Source: Streptomyces sp. WM6378 (GTDB lineage Bacteria; Actinomycetota; Actinomycetes; Streptomycetales; Streptomycetaceae). Taken from it: 64,000 nt of DNA. Location: contig NZ_LGDD01000294.1 in the NCBI RefSeq assembly GCF_001279695.1, positions 1 through 64,000 on the forward strand, given 5' to 3'. This document shows, in pieces, positions 46,094-55,327 of this stretch (position 1 is its first letter; each line of letters begins with the position of its first letter). The notes beneath the pieces are model-generated. The model made no database searches. It had not been told where the DNA came from and worked only from the letters and a program-made list of their open reading frames with translations. The position numbers and the translations under genes are program-made.

Positions 46094-47139
46094 GCAGCCT
46101 CACCGGCCGCGAGCACGGGACGCCGCTGCGGCCGTACGGTGACGCTCGCGCCCGCGCCGAAGGAGCCGGCGGCGTGCGAGGGCAGGTCGGCCTTGACCAC
46201 GGTGCCGTCCGCGAGCCGCACGGTCAGGCGGGTGCTCGCACCGTGGAAGGAGGAGCCCGTCACCGTGTCGGGGCCGCCGTCCGTCACCTCCAGGGCTTCG
46301 GGGCGCAGCAGGAACACCGAGCCCGTCGCCGGCCCGTCCACCGGCAGACGCACGCCCAGCACCTCGGCGAGGCCGTCGGAGGCGATCCTGCCCGGGACGC
46401 GGTTCATCGTCCCGACGAACGACGCCACGAACGCGGTCGCCGGACGGTCGTACAACTCGGCCGGGGCCGCGCACTGTTCGAGCCGCCCGCCGCGCATCAC
46501 CGCGACCTTGTCGGCCATGGAGAGGGCCTCCTCCTGGTCGTGGGTGACGAACACGGTGGTGATGCCGAGTTCCAGCTGGAGGCGCCGGATCTCCTCGCGC
46601 AACTGGACGCGGACCTTGGCGTCCAGGGCCGAGAGCGGCTCGTCCAGGAGCAGCAGCCTTGGTTGGAGGGCGAGCGCGCGGGCGAGCGCCACGCGCTGCT
46701 GCTGCCCGCCGGAGAGCTGGTGCGGGAAGCGGTCGCCGTGCTCGGGCAGGCCGACCAATTCCATCAACTCGGCGGCACGAGTCCGGCGTTGGGGCGCCGG
46801 GACCTTGCGCATCTTCATGCCGAAGGCCACGTTGTCGGCCGCGCTCAGATGCGGGAAGAGGCTGTACGACTGGAAGACCATGCCGGTGTCGCGCCGGTTG
46901 GCCGGCACCGGCACGATGTCCTCGCCGTCGAGCAGCACCTCGCCCGCGTCGGGCCGCTCGAAGCCCGCGAGGACCCGGAGCGCGGTGGTCTTGCCGCAGC
47001 CCGACGGGCCGAGCAGCGCCAGGAGTTCCCCCGGCGCGACATCGAGGTCGAGCCCGTCGAGGGCCACGGCGGACCCGAAGGTGCGGCGAAGGCCCCGGAT
47101 CGTGAGGGCGGTGCCGGTGCGCGGCGGTGCGGTGGTCAT
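46090..47139 (-). CDS. ABC transporter ATP-binding protein (Fe/polyamine/phosphonate importer class)
   Basis: A 349-residue ATPase. Walker A is LLGPSGCGKTT, Q-loop VFQSYSLFPHLS, signature LSGGQQQRVALARAL, Walker B LLLLDEPLSALDA and switch His in VFVTHDQEEA. A C-terminal TOBE-type regulatory domain follows (residues about 245-345). The family is the PotA/FbpC/AEP-transporter class. The ATG overlaps the permease stop by one base and the stop overlaps the HAD start. Confidence 0.92.
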   Translation of the reverse strand: MTTAPPRTGTALTIRGLRRTFGSAVALDGLDLDVAPGELLALLGPSGCGKTTALRVLAGFERPDAGEVLLDGEDIVPVPANRRDTGMVFQSYSLFPHLSAADNVAFGMKMRKVPAPQRRTRAAELMELVGLPEHGDRFPHQLSGGQQQRVALARALALQPRLLLLDEPLSALDAKVRVQLREEIRRLQLELGITTVFVTHDQEEALSMADKVAVMRGGRLEQCAAPAELYDRPATAFVASFVGTMNRVPGRIASDGLAEVLGVRLPVDGPATGSVFLLRPEALEVTDGGPDTVTGSSFHGASTRLTVRLADGTVVKADLPSHAAGSFGAGASVTVRPQRRPVLAAGEAA

Positions 47140-47981
47140 CAGACGGCTTCCTTCTTACGAGACTTGCGGGTGCCGCGGGTGCGGGCGAGGCCGGTCACGA
47201 CCAGGAGCAGCCCCCACGTGAGCAGCAGGCTGAGCAGCGAGACCGCCACCGACAGCTGGGCGTTGTCGCCGGAGGCCTGCACGATCCACACCGCGAACGG
47301 CTGGAACCCGAGCAGCGAGGCCACGGTGAACTCGCCGAGCACCAGGGCCAGCGCCAGGAACGAGGCGTTCAGGATCGCGGTGCGCAGATTGGGCAGCACG
47401 ACCGCGAACAGCGCCCGCGGCCAGGACGCGCCCAGATCGCGGGCGGCCTCCACCAGGGTGCGCACATCGACGGCCCGCAGCCCCGCGTCCAGCGAGCGGT
47501 ACACGAACGGCAGCGCCATCACGACGTACGCGAAGACCAGGACCAGCGGGAACGACGGGTTCTGGACCGCGACGAACGTCTGGTACAGCGGGGTCGTGGC
47601 GAGATGGTCCGGGCCCCACTTGAGGACCGTGCCCAGGCCCGCGACCAGCGCCACCGGCGGCACCACAAGGGGCAGCGTGCACACCACTTCGAGCACCGCC
47701 CGCAGCCGCCCCGAACCGGAAAGCCGCACCGCGAGCGCGGCCGGAAGCGTCAGGACCAGGGCGAGCGCGACCGTGCACAGGGCGAGCCCGACCGACCTGA
47801 GCAGGGCCGCGGTGAACCCCTCGGCGCCGAAGATCTGCGTGTACGAGGAGAGGGTGAGGCCCTGCCCGGGCACGTCCACCGTGAACACCAGGGAGGCGAG
47901 CAGCGGCACCAGGAAGTAGGTGCCCGCGACCAGCAGGACCGCGCCGCGCCACGGGCGCAGGGGATACGTCAGGCGAGCCAT
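47139..47981 (-). CDS. ABC transporter permease (second)
   Basis: A 280-residue permease with six hydrophobic segments. The EAA loop is LVEAARDLGASWPRALFAVV followed by LPNLRTAIL. It begins MARLTYPLRPWRGAVLLVAG. It overlaps the first permease by 13 bases and the ATPase by one, so the membrane subunits are co-translated. The family is the Fe3+/polyamine/2-aminoethylphosphonate importer group. Confidence 0.9.
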   Translation of the reverse strand: MARLTYPLRPWRGAVLLVAGTYFLVPLLASLVFTVDVPGQGLTLSSYTQIFGAEGFTAALLRSVGLALCTVALALVLTLPAALAVRLSGSGRLRAVLEVVCTLPLVVPPVALVAGLGTVLKWGPDHLATTPLYQTFVAVQNPSFPLVLVFAYVVMALPFVYRSLDAGLRAVDVRTLVEAARDLGASWPRALFAVVLPNLRTAILNASFLALALVLGEFTVASLLGFQPFAVWIVQASGDNAQLSVAVSLLSLLLTWGLLLVVTGLARTRGTRKSRKKEAV

Positions 47982-48865
47982 CGGGCGCTCCTTCGCTGAA
48001 GGGGCAGGTGCACGGCCATAACGAGGAGGGCGACGATCACCATGTCGAGGCTGAGCGCGAGCGCCACGTTCTCCTGGCCGACCAGCACGTTGCCGGACAG
48101 GGCGTCCGCGATCTGCATCGTGACCAGCGGCACCGAACTGCCCACCATCGAGGCGGCCGTGGCGTACGCGGCGAACGCGCTGCCGAACAGCAGGACGAAG
48201 CCGCCGAGCAGGGTGGGAAGCAGCACCGGGACGCCGACATGGCGCCAGTACTGCCAGGCGCTCGCGCCGCTGCTCTGAGCCGCCTCGCGCCACTGCGGGC
48301 GAAGGCCGTCCAGGGCCGGTGCCACGGTGAGCACCATCAGCGGGACGAGGAAGTACAGGTAGGTCAGGGCCAGGCCCCAGAAGCTGTAGAGGCTCCAGCC
48401 GTGTTCGGCCAGGCCCAGCTTGGTGGTGAGGACGCCCGCGTTGCCGAGGGTGGCGACGAAGGCGAAGGCGAGCGGCACGCCGCCGAAGTTGGCGAGCACC
48501 CCGGACGCGGTGAGCACGGCCTCGCGCAGTGCCTTGCCGCGCGAGGTGACGACGGCCTGCGCGAGCAGCAGGCCGAGCACGGCGGCGATGGCGGCGGTGG
48601 TGGCCGCGAGCTTCACGCTGCCGAGCAGGGCCGTCCAGTACGCGCCGTGCACGGACTGGCTCATGTTGCCGAGCCCGTACGAGCCGTTGACGGACAGCGC
48701 GCCGTTCAGCATGGCGAGGGCCGGGACGCCGAAGGCGAGCGTGACGAAGGCGAGCAGCGGAACCGCGGCGAGCCAGGCGCCGGGACGCCTGCGGCCCCGG
48801 CGCTGCGTCGGTCGCTCAACTGCCGTGACAGCGACCGGAGTTGAGGTGGTAGTGGTGAGGGTCAT
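47969..48865 (-). CDS. ABC transporter permease (first)
   Basis: A 298-residue permease with about six hydrophobic segments and an EAA-type loop (REAAQSSGASAWQYWRHVGV followed by PVLLPTLLGG). I chose ATG 48865 (MTLTTTTSTPVAVTAVE), 7 bases after the binding-protein stop. It pairs with the second permease to form the membrane channel. Confidence 0.9.
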   Translation of the reverse strand: MTLTTTTSTPVAVTAVERPTQRRGRRRPGAWLAAVPLLAFVTLAFGVPALAMLNGALSVNGSYGLGNMSQSVHGAYWTALLGSVKLAATTAAIAAVLGLLLAQAVVTSRGKALREAVLTASGVLANFGGVPLAFAFVATLGNAGVLTTKLGLAEHGWSLYSFWGLALTYLYFLVPLMVLTVAPALDGLRPQWREAAQSSGASAWQYWRHVGVPVLLPTLLGGFVLLFGSAFAAYATAASMVGSSVPLVTMQIADALSGNVLVGQENVALALSLDMVIVALLVMAVHLPLQRRSARWLA

Positions 48866-48872
48866 GGAGTGA

Positions 48873-50039
48873 TCAGCCCGAGATCGCCTTGGCCCAGCCA
48901 TTGGCGAGGACCGTCTTCGCCTGGGTGTTCTGCGCCTCGGTGGGGAAGGTGGGGGTGCCGGCGACCTGCGGGAGCTTGGCGGCCGCGGCCTTGTCGAGCG
49001 TGCCGTCCTTGTCCATGGCGGGCATGAGCGTCGGGCGGGCGTACCCCTTCAGCCACAGGTTCTGGCCCTCGGTGGAGTACAGGTACTCCTGCCACAGGCG
49101 GGCGGCCGCCGGGTGCGGGGCGTCCTTGTTGACGGCCTGCGAGTAGTACTGGGCGTAGACGCCGTCGGTGGGGACCGCGGTCTTCCAGTCGAGGCCCTTG
49201 CCCCTGAACTGGTCGGCGTAGCCGGCGTTCAGGTAGTCCCAGTCGATGGAGATGGGCGTCTCGCCCTTCTCGACGGTGGCCGGGGTCGACTCCACCGGGT
49301 TGTAGTTGCCGGCCTTCTTCAGCTTGGCGAAGAAGTCCAGGCCGGGCTGGATGTTGTCGAGCGAACCGCCGTTGGCCAGCGACGCCGCGTACACCCCGGC
49401 GAAGGCCGAACCGGACTTGGTGGGGTTGCCGTTGAGGGCGACCTGCCCCTTGTACTCGGGCTTCAGCAGGTCCGCGAACGTGGTCGGGCACACCTTGACG
49501 CGCTTGGCGTCGCAGCCGATCGAGACGTAGCCGCCGTAGTCGTTGAACCAGCGGCCCTGCGCGTCCTTCTGCGCCGCGGGGATCTTGTCGAAGCCCTCGA
49601 CCTTGTACGGGGCGGTCAGGCCCTGGTCGCCCGCGGACTGGGCGAAGGAGGCGCCGAGGTCGAGGACGTCGGGGGCGCGGTCCTGGCCCTTGCGGGTCTT
49701 GACCGCGTTGATCTCGTCGGCGCTGGTGCCGTCCGGGTTCTCGACGGAGACCTTGATGCCGTACTTCTTCGTGAAGCCGTCGATGAGCGCGCCGTAGTTC
49801 GCCCAGTCGCGCGGGATGGCGATCGCGTTGAGCGTGCCCTCCTTCTTCGCGGCGGCGATCAGCGCGTCCATGCCGCCCGCGTCCTTCGCGGAGGTGGCGG
49901 CCGCGGGGCTCTTGCCGCCCTTGCCGCCGTCGGCCGCGCTGGTCGAGGCGTCGGACTTGGCGCCGCAGGCGGCGAGGGCGAACGCGGAGGCGGCCAGGGT
50001 CACGGCGAGGCCTGCGGTGCGTATGCGGGGGGCGATCAC
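48873..50039 (-). CDS. ABC transporter solute-binding lipoprotein
   Basis: A 388-residue extracytoplasmic binding protein. The signal peptide ends in the lipobox ALAAC with Cys25, a substrate for Lgt. A Gly/Ala/Ser-rich linker follows, then a periplasmic-binding-protein fold of the ABC type (MDALIAAAKKEGTLNAIAIP, WANYGALIDGFTKKYGIKVS). The family transports iron, thiamine, polyamines or phosphonates; the ligand is not evident. The GTG start has GGAG 5 bases upstream. It is first in the operon and lies just after the double operator. Confidence 0.9.
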   Translation of the reverse strand: MIAPRIRTAGLAVTLAASAFALAACGAKSDASTSAADGGKGGKSPAAATSAKDAGGMDALIAAAKKEGTLNAIAIPRDWANYGALIDGFTKKYGIKVSVENPDGTSADEINAVKTRKGQDRAPDVLDLGASFAQSAGDQGLTAPYKVEGFDKIPAAQKDAQGRWFNDYGGYVSIGCDAKRVKVCPTTFADLLKPEYKGQVALNGNPTKSGSAFAGVYAASLANGGSLDNIQPGLDFFAKLKKAGNYNPVESTPATVEKGETPISIDWDYLNAGYADQFRGKGLDWKTAVPTDGVYAQYYSQAVNKDAPHPAAARLWQEYLYSTEGQNLWLKGYARPTLMPAMDKDGTLDKAAAAKLPQVAGTPTFPTEAQNTQAKTVLANGWAKAISG

Positions 50040-50049
50040 GGGAGCTCCA

Positions 50050-50080
50050 AGTTGTACGGACAACTGTTGTACAGACAACT
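50050..50080. promoter_or_regulatory. Double GntR/HutC-type operator
   Basis: GTTGTACGGACAAC (50051-50064) and GTTGTACAGACAAC (50066-50079) are adjacent near-identical inverted repeats with GTTGT/ACAAC arms and a 15-base period. They lie 11-40 bases upstream of the lipoprotein GTG. Palindromes of the GT-(N)-TA-(N)-AC kind are usual for HutC-subfamily regulators, and one is encoded at the end of the operon. Confidence 0.75.
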
Positions 50081-50169
50081 CCATTACGAGGGTGGTGGGT
50101 GTCCCGTTGGTGAACGCGGGGCGAAGCGCGCGATGCGGTTGGCAGGCGGATCCGGTCACCACCTTTCAG

Positions 50170-50345
50170 CCACCCTGGGGCTCCGCCCCAGACCCCGTAT
50201 CGCGCCTTAAGGGCGCTCGTCCTCAAGCGCCGGACAGGCTGAAGATGCCGGTGCCGGCCAGCAATGACGCCGCTAGGGGCGCGGGGCTGTGACATTTGCG
50301 GCTCCGCCGCGTGGGCGCGACCAGCCATGGACGGCCCGCAGTCGA
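50170..50345 (-). repeat. Composite extragenic repeat block, inverted copy
   Basis: CTGGGGCTCCGCCCCAGACC at 50175 onward, then GCGCTCGTCCTCAAGCGCCG and GGACAGGCTGAA, then GCTAGGGGCGCGGGGCTGTG and CCGCGTGGGCGCGACCAGCC. This is the reverse complement of the block at 2665-2832, with both modules in corresponding order. It fills most of the gap between the lipoprotein promoter and the protease-like gene. A partial copy of the 35-kb array unit (GGGGCGCGGGGAACTGCGC) follows at 50354. Confidence 0.8.
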
Positions 50346-50397
50346 AAGGTAAGGGGCGCGGGGAACTGCGCAAACAGCCCCCCACCCCCGCGGAGCG

Positions 50398-51291
50398 CTA
50401 CGTGTCGCACTCCAGCACCGCCCCGCACAACCCGCACCGCGCCCGGACCCGCCCCCGCACCGGCACCCGGATTCGCTGGCAGCACGTCGGGCAGGCGAAG
50501 CGCACCCGCAGGCCGTCCGGGGCGGGCTCGAAGGAGTAGGGGGAGCCGGGCTCCGCCCAGGCACCCCCGTGCTCAGACGCGTACCGCCGGTCCTTCGCGT
50601 AGCGCCGCCGTCCCGTCCAGCCCGCCGCGACGAGCGGAGGCTGCTGCCCGTCCCGGCGTGCCTGGGCCGCGCCCGCCGTGTACGCGGGGTACGCCTGCGG
50701 GCTGGTGAACCAGGGCGAGGGGTCCTCGCCGAACAGTTCGGCCCGCTTGGCCAGGACGTACCCGAACTCCTCCGGGGTCAGATATCCCAGCTTCTGGCTG
50801 GACACCCCGTCCTCGCGGAACGCGTCGAGCAGCAGCCATCCCGCACCCAGGTACGTGGTCGCCGTGTCGGTGAGGATCTCGTTGTCGCGGGTGCCCGGGA
50901 ACGTCAGGTCCAGGCGGTGGAGCAGCACGTGGGTGATCTCGTGGGCGAGCGCCGCCCCGATGTCCCGGCGGTGGCTGCGGAACCGGTCGTTCAGTTCGAT
51001 GAAGTACTCGGGTCCCGCCGCCAGTTCGACGCTCGCCGCGTGCTGCATCTCGCGGAAGCCCACGATCATCCGGGCGTCGGGCAGGTGCAGGTGCTGGACG
51101 AGCGCGCGGGCCACCCGCTGGGCGCCCAGGTGCAGGTCGTCGTGGTCGGCGAAGGCCACATCGGCGGGGAGCACGCTGGTCGCGTACCCCTGGAGCCCGT
51201 CCCGGGACAGCCGCTTGTGCAGCGCCGTGATGGCCGCGCGCACCGTGGCGAGGTGCGGATAGCCGTGGACGACCGGGCTCGACGTGCCCAC
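50398..51291 (-). CDS. Zinc-metallopeptidase-like protein with C-terminal zinc ribbon
   Basis: A 297-residue protein. Residues about 110-140 have ALAHEITHVLLHRLD, an HExxH-like zinc site with Ile and Thr (HEITH). A further acidic segment follows (NEILTDTATTYLGAGWLLL) that may provide the third ligand. The C-terminus has a zinc ribbon with CPTCCQRIRVP and CGLCGAVLEC. I chose GTG 51291 after GGGGGTGG. No signal peptide, so it is cytoplasmic. Substrate unknown. Confidence 0.7.
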   Translation of the reverse strand: MGTSSPVVHGYPHLATVRAAITALHKRLSRDGLQGYATSVLPADVAFADHDDLHLGAQRVARALVQHLHLPDARMIVGFREMQHAASVELAAGPEYFIELNDRFRSHRRDIGAALAHEITHVLLHRLDLTFPGTRDNEILTDTATTYLGAGWLLLDAFREDGVSSQKLGYLTPEEFGYVLAKRAELFGEDPSPWFTSPQAYPAYTAGAAQARRDGQQPPLVAAGWTGRRRYAKDRRYASEHGGAWAEPGSPYSFEPAPDGLRVRFACPTCCQRIRVPVRGRVRARCGLCGAVLECDT

Positions 51292-51395
51292 GCTGCCACC
51301 CCCGTTCCGAACCGCGGACCGGATTCCACTGTAAGGGCGCCGGGCGGTGGCGGCCCCGTCCGGGCGCTGGCCGGAAAGCGGCCCTTGTGAGCGGC

Positions 51396-51409
51396 GCGGA
51401 GGCCTCCGC
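51396..51409. repeat. 14-base palindrome upstream of the trypsin gene
   Basis: GCGGAGGCCTCCGC is a perfect palindrome about 90 bases upstream of the trypsin start, in the divergent gap. It could be an operator or part of a leader fold. No clear -10/-35 pair could be assigned, although TTGACA occurs at 51427. Confidence 0.4.
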
Positions 51410-51441
51410 ATAATCCCCGCAACGCATTGACACGCCCATGA

Positions 51442-52290
<849 letters not shown>

Positions 52291-52368
52291 CGCGCGGAGC
52301 CGCTGACCCCGGCCCGGCCGGGCGCCCCGAATTTGCGGGCGTCCGGCCGAACCTGCTCATATAGGGGC

Positions 52369-53022
52369 ATGTCGATCACAGTGGTCATCGCGGACGACCA
52401 GGAAATGGTCCGTACCGGCTTCCGCATGATCCTGGAGAGCAGGGACGACATCGAGGTCCTCGCCGACGTCGTCGACGGGCACGCCGCCCTCGAAGCCGTC
52501 GAGCGCCTCCAGCCGGACGTGCTGCTCCTCGACATCCGGATGCCCGGCCTCGACGGCCTCGAAGTCACCCGCCGCCTGGGCGGCCGCGACCACCCCCGCA
52601 TCGTCATCTGCACCACCTTCGACCTCGACGAATACGTCCACGCGGCCCTGCGCGGCGGCGCCTCCGGCTTCCTCCTCAAGGACGCCAGCCCCGAAATGCT
52701 CGTCGAAGCGGTGCGCGCCGCGGCCGCCGGGGACTCGCTCGTCTCACCCGCGATCACCGTGCGGCTGTTGAAGGAACTCGCCTCGGCCCGCCCCGCCGAA
52801 GGCGTACGCAAACCGTCCGAGCCGCTCACCGAACGCGAACGCGACGTCGTGCGCTGCCTCGCCCGCGGCGCCACCAACGCCGAGATCGCGCGCGAGCTGT
52901 ACGTCTCCCTGTCCACCGTGAAGACCCACCTCGCCAACGTCCAGGGCAAACTCGGCGCCCGCAACCGCGTGGAGATCGCCGCCTGGGCCTGGGAGAGCGG
53001 ACTCGCCACGAGCGCCGCGTGA
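52369..53022 (+). CDS. NarL/LuxR-type response regulator
   Basis: A 217-residue response regulator. The receiver has acidic residues in VVIADDQEMVR, phosphoacceptor Asp55 in LLLDIRMPG, Thr in CTTFD and Lys in FLLKDA. The C-terminal LuxR helix-turn-helix is LTERERDVVRCLARGATNAE followed by IARELYVSLSTVKTHLANV. It precedes its histidine kinase by 7 bases. Targets are unknown; the neighbouring PixA-like operon is convergent with the pair. Confidence 0.93.
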   Translation: MSITVVIADDQEMVRTGFRMILESRDDIEVLADVVDGHAALEAVERLQPDVLLLDIRMPGLDGLEVTRRLGGRDHPRIVICTTFDLDEYVHAALRGGASGFLLKDASPEMLVEAVRAAAAGDSLVSPAITVRLLKELASARPAEGVRKPSEPLTERERDVVRCLARGATNAEIARELYVSLSTVKTHLANVQGKLGARNRVEIAAWAWESGLATSAA

Positions 53023-53029
53023 CGCGCCC

Positions 53030-54175
53030 GTGAGCCCCGTACGCCGCTGGCTCGGCCACCATCCGCGCGTCGCGGCCACCGCCCGGCCCCTGCTCGCCGC
53101 CGTCCTCGTCGCCCTCGTCACCTACGAAGGCGTGGCACTTGCCCGCCAGCCCACCCGGCCGCACGCCATCGTGTGGAGCGCCGGGATCGTGGTGTGCGTC
53201 TGCGCGGTGCCCTGGACGAGGATCCCGCTCGTCCCGCGCGCCTGGACCGCGGCCGTCGTCAGCTGGACCGCGACCGCCCTGCTCTTCACCGGCCGCCCCG
53301 AGATCGTCTGGGGCATGGGCGAGGCCATCGCCCTCCTGGTACTGCTCTCCTCGGTGCTCCTGTACGCCCCCGCCCGCACCGCCGCCGTCCTCGGCCCGGT
53401 GCTCGGCCTCGGCTGCGTGGCGGCGCCGGTACGCGACGCACAACCCGGCCGGTTCACCCTCCTGTTCACCGTCCTCGCCGTCGTCGTCAGCGCCTACTCG
53501 CTGCTCCTGCGCGCCCAGTCGGGCCAGCGCGTCCGCGACCTGGAGGCGGTACGCACCGCCGAGCGCATCGAACTCGCCCGCGAACTGCACGACTTGGTCG
53601 CCCACCACGTCACCGGCATCGTCGTCCAGGCCCAGGCCGCCCGCTTCACCGCCGTCTCCGGTGAACGCGCCGCCGAGTCCTTCGCCCGCATCGAGGAGGC
53701 GGGCGGCGAGGCGCTCGGCGCGATGCGGCGCCTGGTGCGGGTGCTGCGCGAGGGCGACGCGGAGACCGAGCCGGTGGCCGGCCTCGCCCAGGTCCGCGAG
53801 CTCGCCGCCCGCTTCTCCCGCGCCGGACCCCCGGCCGTCCTGTACATCGAGACCGGCCTGGAGGAACACCTGCCCGGCGACGCCGCCGCCCTCGCCCACC
53901 GGGTGGTGCGCGAATCCCTGACCAACGTACGCAAACACGCGGCGGACGCCACGGCCGTACGCATCGGCATCCGCACCACCGGCGGCCGCCTCGAAGTGCG
54001 CGTCAGCGACGACGGGGCCAGCGCGGCCACCCTCGCCGAACAGGCCCGCGGCGGCGGCTTCGGACTTGCGGGCCTGACCGAACGGGTCACCGCGATGGGC
54101 GGCGACCTCGCCGCGGGCCCCACCCCCGAAGGCGGCTGGCAGGTCACCGCGGTCCTGCCCCTCGAAGAGGAGTAG
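53030..54175 (+). CDS. NarL-partner sensor histidine kinase (HisKA_3)
   Basis: A 381-residue kinase with five or six membrane segments in residues 15-165 and no large extracellular sensor domain. The phosphoacceptor is His187 in ELARELHDLVAHHV (HisKA_3), followed by an HATPase_c domain with N box RESLTNVRKHA, D box SDDGASA and G box GGGFGLAGLTERV. GTG start at 53030. It phosphorylates the adjacent response regulator; the signal is probably membrane- or cell-wall-borne. Confidence 0.92.
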   Translation: MSPVRRWLGHHPRVAATARPLLAAVLVALVTYEGVALARQPTRPHAIVWSAGIVVCVCAVPWTRIPLVPRAWTAAVVSWTATALLFTGRPEIVWGMGEAIALLVLLSSVLLYAPARTAAVLGPVLGLGCVAAPVRDAQPGRFTLLFTVLAVVVSAYSLLLRAQSGQRVRDLEAVRTAERIELARELHDLVAHHVTGIVVQAQAARFTAVSGERAAESFARIEEAGGEALGAMRRLVRVLREGDAETEPVAGLAQVRELAARFSRAGPPAVLYIETGLEEHLPGDAAALAHRVVRESLTNVRKHAADATAVRIGIRTTGGRLEVRVSDDGASAATLAEQARGGGFGLAGLTERVTAMGGDLAAGPTPEGGWQVTAVLPLEEE

Positions 54176-54213
54176 GGCGCGCCCGCCGGATCCCGGCCGC
54201 CGGACGCGCCCCG

Positions 54214-54245
54214 GCCCCGGCCACCGATGCGGAGGCGGCCGGGGC
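54214..54245. terminator. Bidirectional hairpin between kinase gene and PixA-like operon
   Basis: GCCCCGGCC at 54214-54222 pairs perfectly with GGCCGGGGC at 54237-54245, with a 14-base loop. It lies between the convergent kinase and PixA-like genes. Confidence 0.7.
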
Positions 54246-54262
54246 GGCTCAGGGCCCGCTGG

Positions 54263-54817
54263 TCAGACCGCGAGGACCCGGATCGAGGGGTGCTCCACGG
54301 TGTTCAGGTACAGCTTCTCCTTCTTGCCGTCCTGCTCCAGCTCCACCACCAGGCGATAGCGGTACACGCCCGGCCGCGTGGTGCTCAGGATCGTGCCCGC
54401 CCAGTAGTAGTAGACCGGCGTGAACGGGTCGCGCATCCGGTCCGGCATCCCGTAGATCTTCAGCTCCGTACAGATCTTCCGCTCGATGACGTCCTCCTCG
54501 TCACCCCGCTCGGTGTCGAGGAAGACCAGGCTGCTGATCTTCGGCATCGGCGGCCAGGTGCCGTCGGGGCGCTTCTCCATGTCGACGGGCCGGATGATCC
54601 AGTTCAGGACCTGGCCCTGCTTGCAGACCGTCTCAAGGCGGTGGGTGCCCTGCCCGGTGCCGCCCACGCTGTTGTCCATCATGTACATGGAGTCCTTCAG
54701 CGAACCCGTCGCCGCCGCCCGCCCCATGTTCACGAGCGTCACGACATTGAGCTGCACGGAGTTCAGCTGACCCGGGTTCTGCTTCTCCACCTCGCTGGTG
54801 CGCGTACTCGTACTCAA
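54263..54817 (-). CDS. AidA/PixA-like inclusion-body family protein (paralogue 1)
   Basis: A 184-residue soluble protein with a beta-sandwich-like pattern. Near the N-terminus it has QLNVVTLVNMGRAA, then GTGQGTHRLETVCKQGQVLN, and near the C-terminus YYYWAGTILSTTRPGVYRYR. The GxGQGTxxL...GQxLxW and YxWxGT...PGxYxYR blocks are shared with the other three proteins of this operon and recall the AidA/PixA inclusion-body family. No signal peptide. The TTG start at 54817 has GGAGGAG. It is last in the operon. Function unknown. Confidence 0.6.
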   Translation of the reverse strand: MSTSTRTSEVEKQNPGQLNSVQLNVVTLVNMGRAAATGSLKDSMYMMDNSVGGTGQGTHRLETVCKQGQVLNWIIRPVDMEKRPDGTWPPMPKISSLVFLDTERGDEEDVIERKICTELKIYGMPDRMRDPFTPVYYYWAGTILSTTRPGVYRYRLVVELEQDGKKEKLYLNTVEHPSIRVLAV

Positions 54818-54840
54818 CGCTCCTCCTTCGGGCACGCCGG

Positions 54841-55278
54841 TCAGCCGAACAGGGCCGGCGGCAGAGTGGTCGTGATGGGATCGGTCCTCGTGCCCACCCT
54901 GAACCTGATCTGGTACGGCACGGACTGGACGTCGTCCTTCTTCACCGTCCCGATCCAGTACGCGACATCGGTACCCGGATAGATCTTCCGCTCCGGCTCG
55001 ATCACGTCCCGGTCGATCACGATGTCGTCGATGCTGACGAACGCCTCGCACTCCAGCGCGAGCACGTTCCACAGCAGCTGGTCGCCGCGCTTGACCTTCG
55101 TCCGCAGCTCCTCGGTGCCGAACCCGGTCGAGCCGCCCGCCTTGTTGGTGTCGTACAGATACAGGTGGCCGTGCACGCTGTGGGAGGCGAGCGCCCCCAC
55201 GCAGTCCACCACCGCGGTGATCGAGATCGGCCGCTTGGCGCCGGTCCCGGTCTCCCGCAGCCTCGGTTTCGTGGTCAT
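54841..55278 (-). CDS. AidA/PixA-like family protein (paralogue 2)
   Basis: A 145-residue protein sharing the operon's motif set: ITAVVDCVGALASHSVHGHL, then GFGTEELRTKVKRGDQLLWN, then VAYWIGTVKKDD. It is the shortest and most diverged of the four and lacks the PGxYxYR motif, having SVPYQIRFRVG instead. The ATG at 55278 follows GAGGAGGAGC. It is 23 bases upstream of paralogue 1. No signal peptide or catalytic motif. Confidence 0.6.
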   Translation of the reverse strand: MTTKPRLRETGTGAKRPISITAVVDCVGALASHSVHGHLYLYDTNKAGGSTGFGTEELRTKVKRGDQLLWNVLALECEAFVSIDDIVIDRDVIEPERKIYPGTDVAYWIGTVKKDDVQSVPYQIRFRVGTRTDPITTTLPPALFG

Positions 55279-55327
55279 CTGCTCCTCCTCGTTCTGGCTG
55301 GGTCAGGGGTCCTACGAGCAGGCGCCG

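Noticed and set aside
44682..50039. Assignment as a 2-aminoethylphosphonate (PhnSTUV/phnWX) operon
   Set aside because: The transporter class fits but no AEP transaminase or clear phosphonatase signature is visible, so the substrate is left open.
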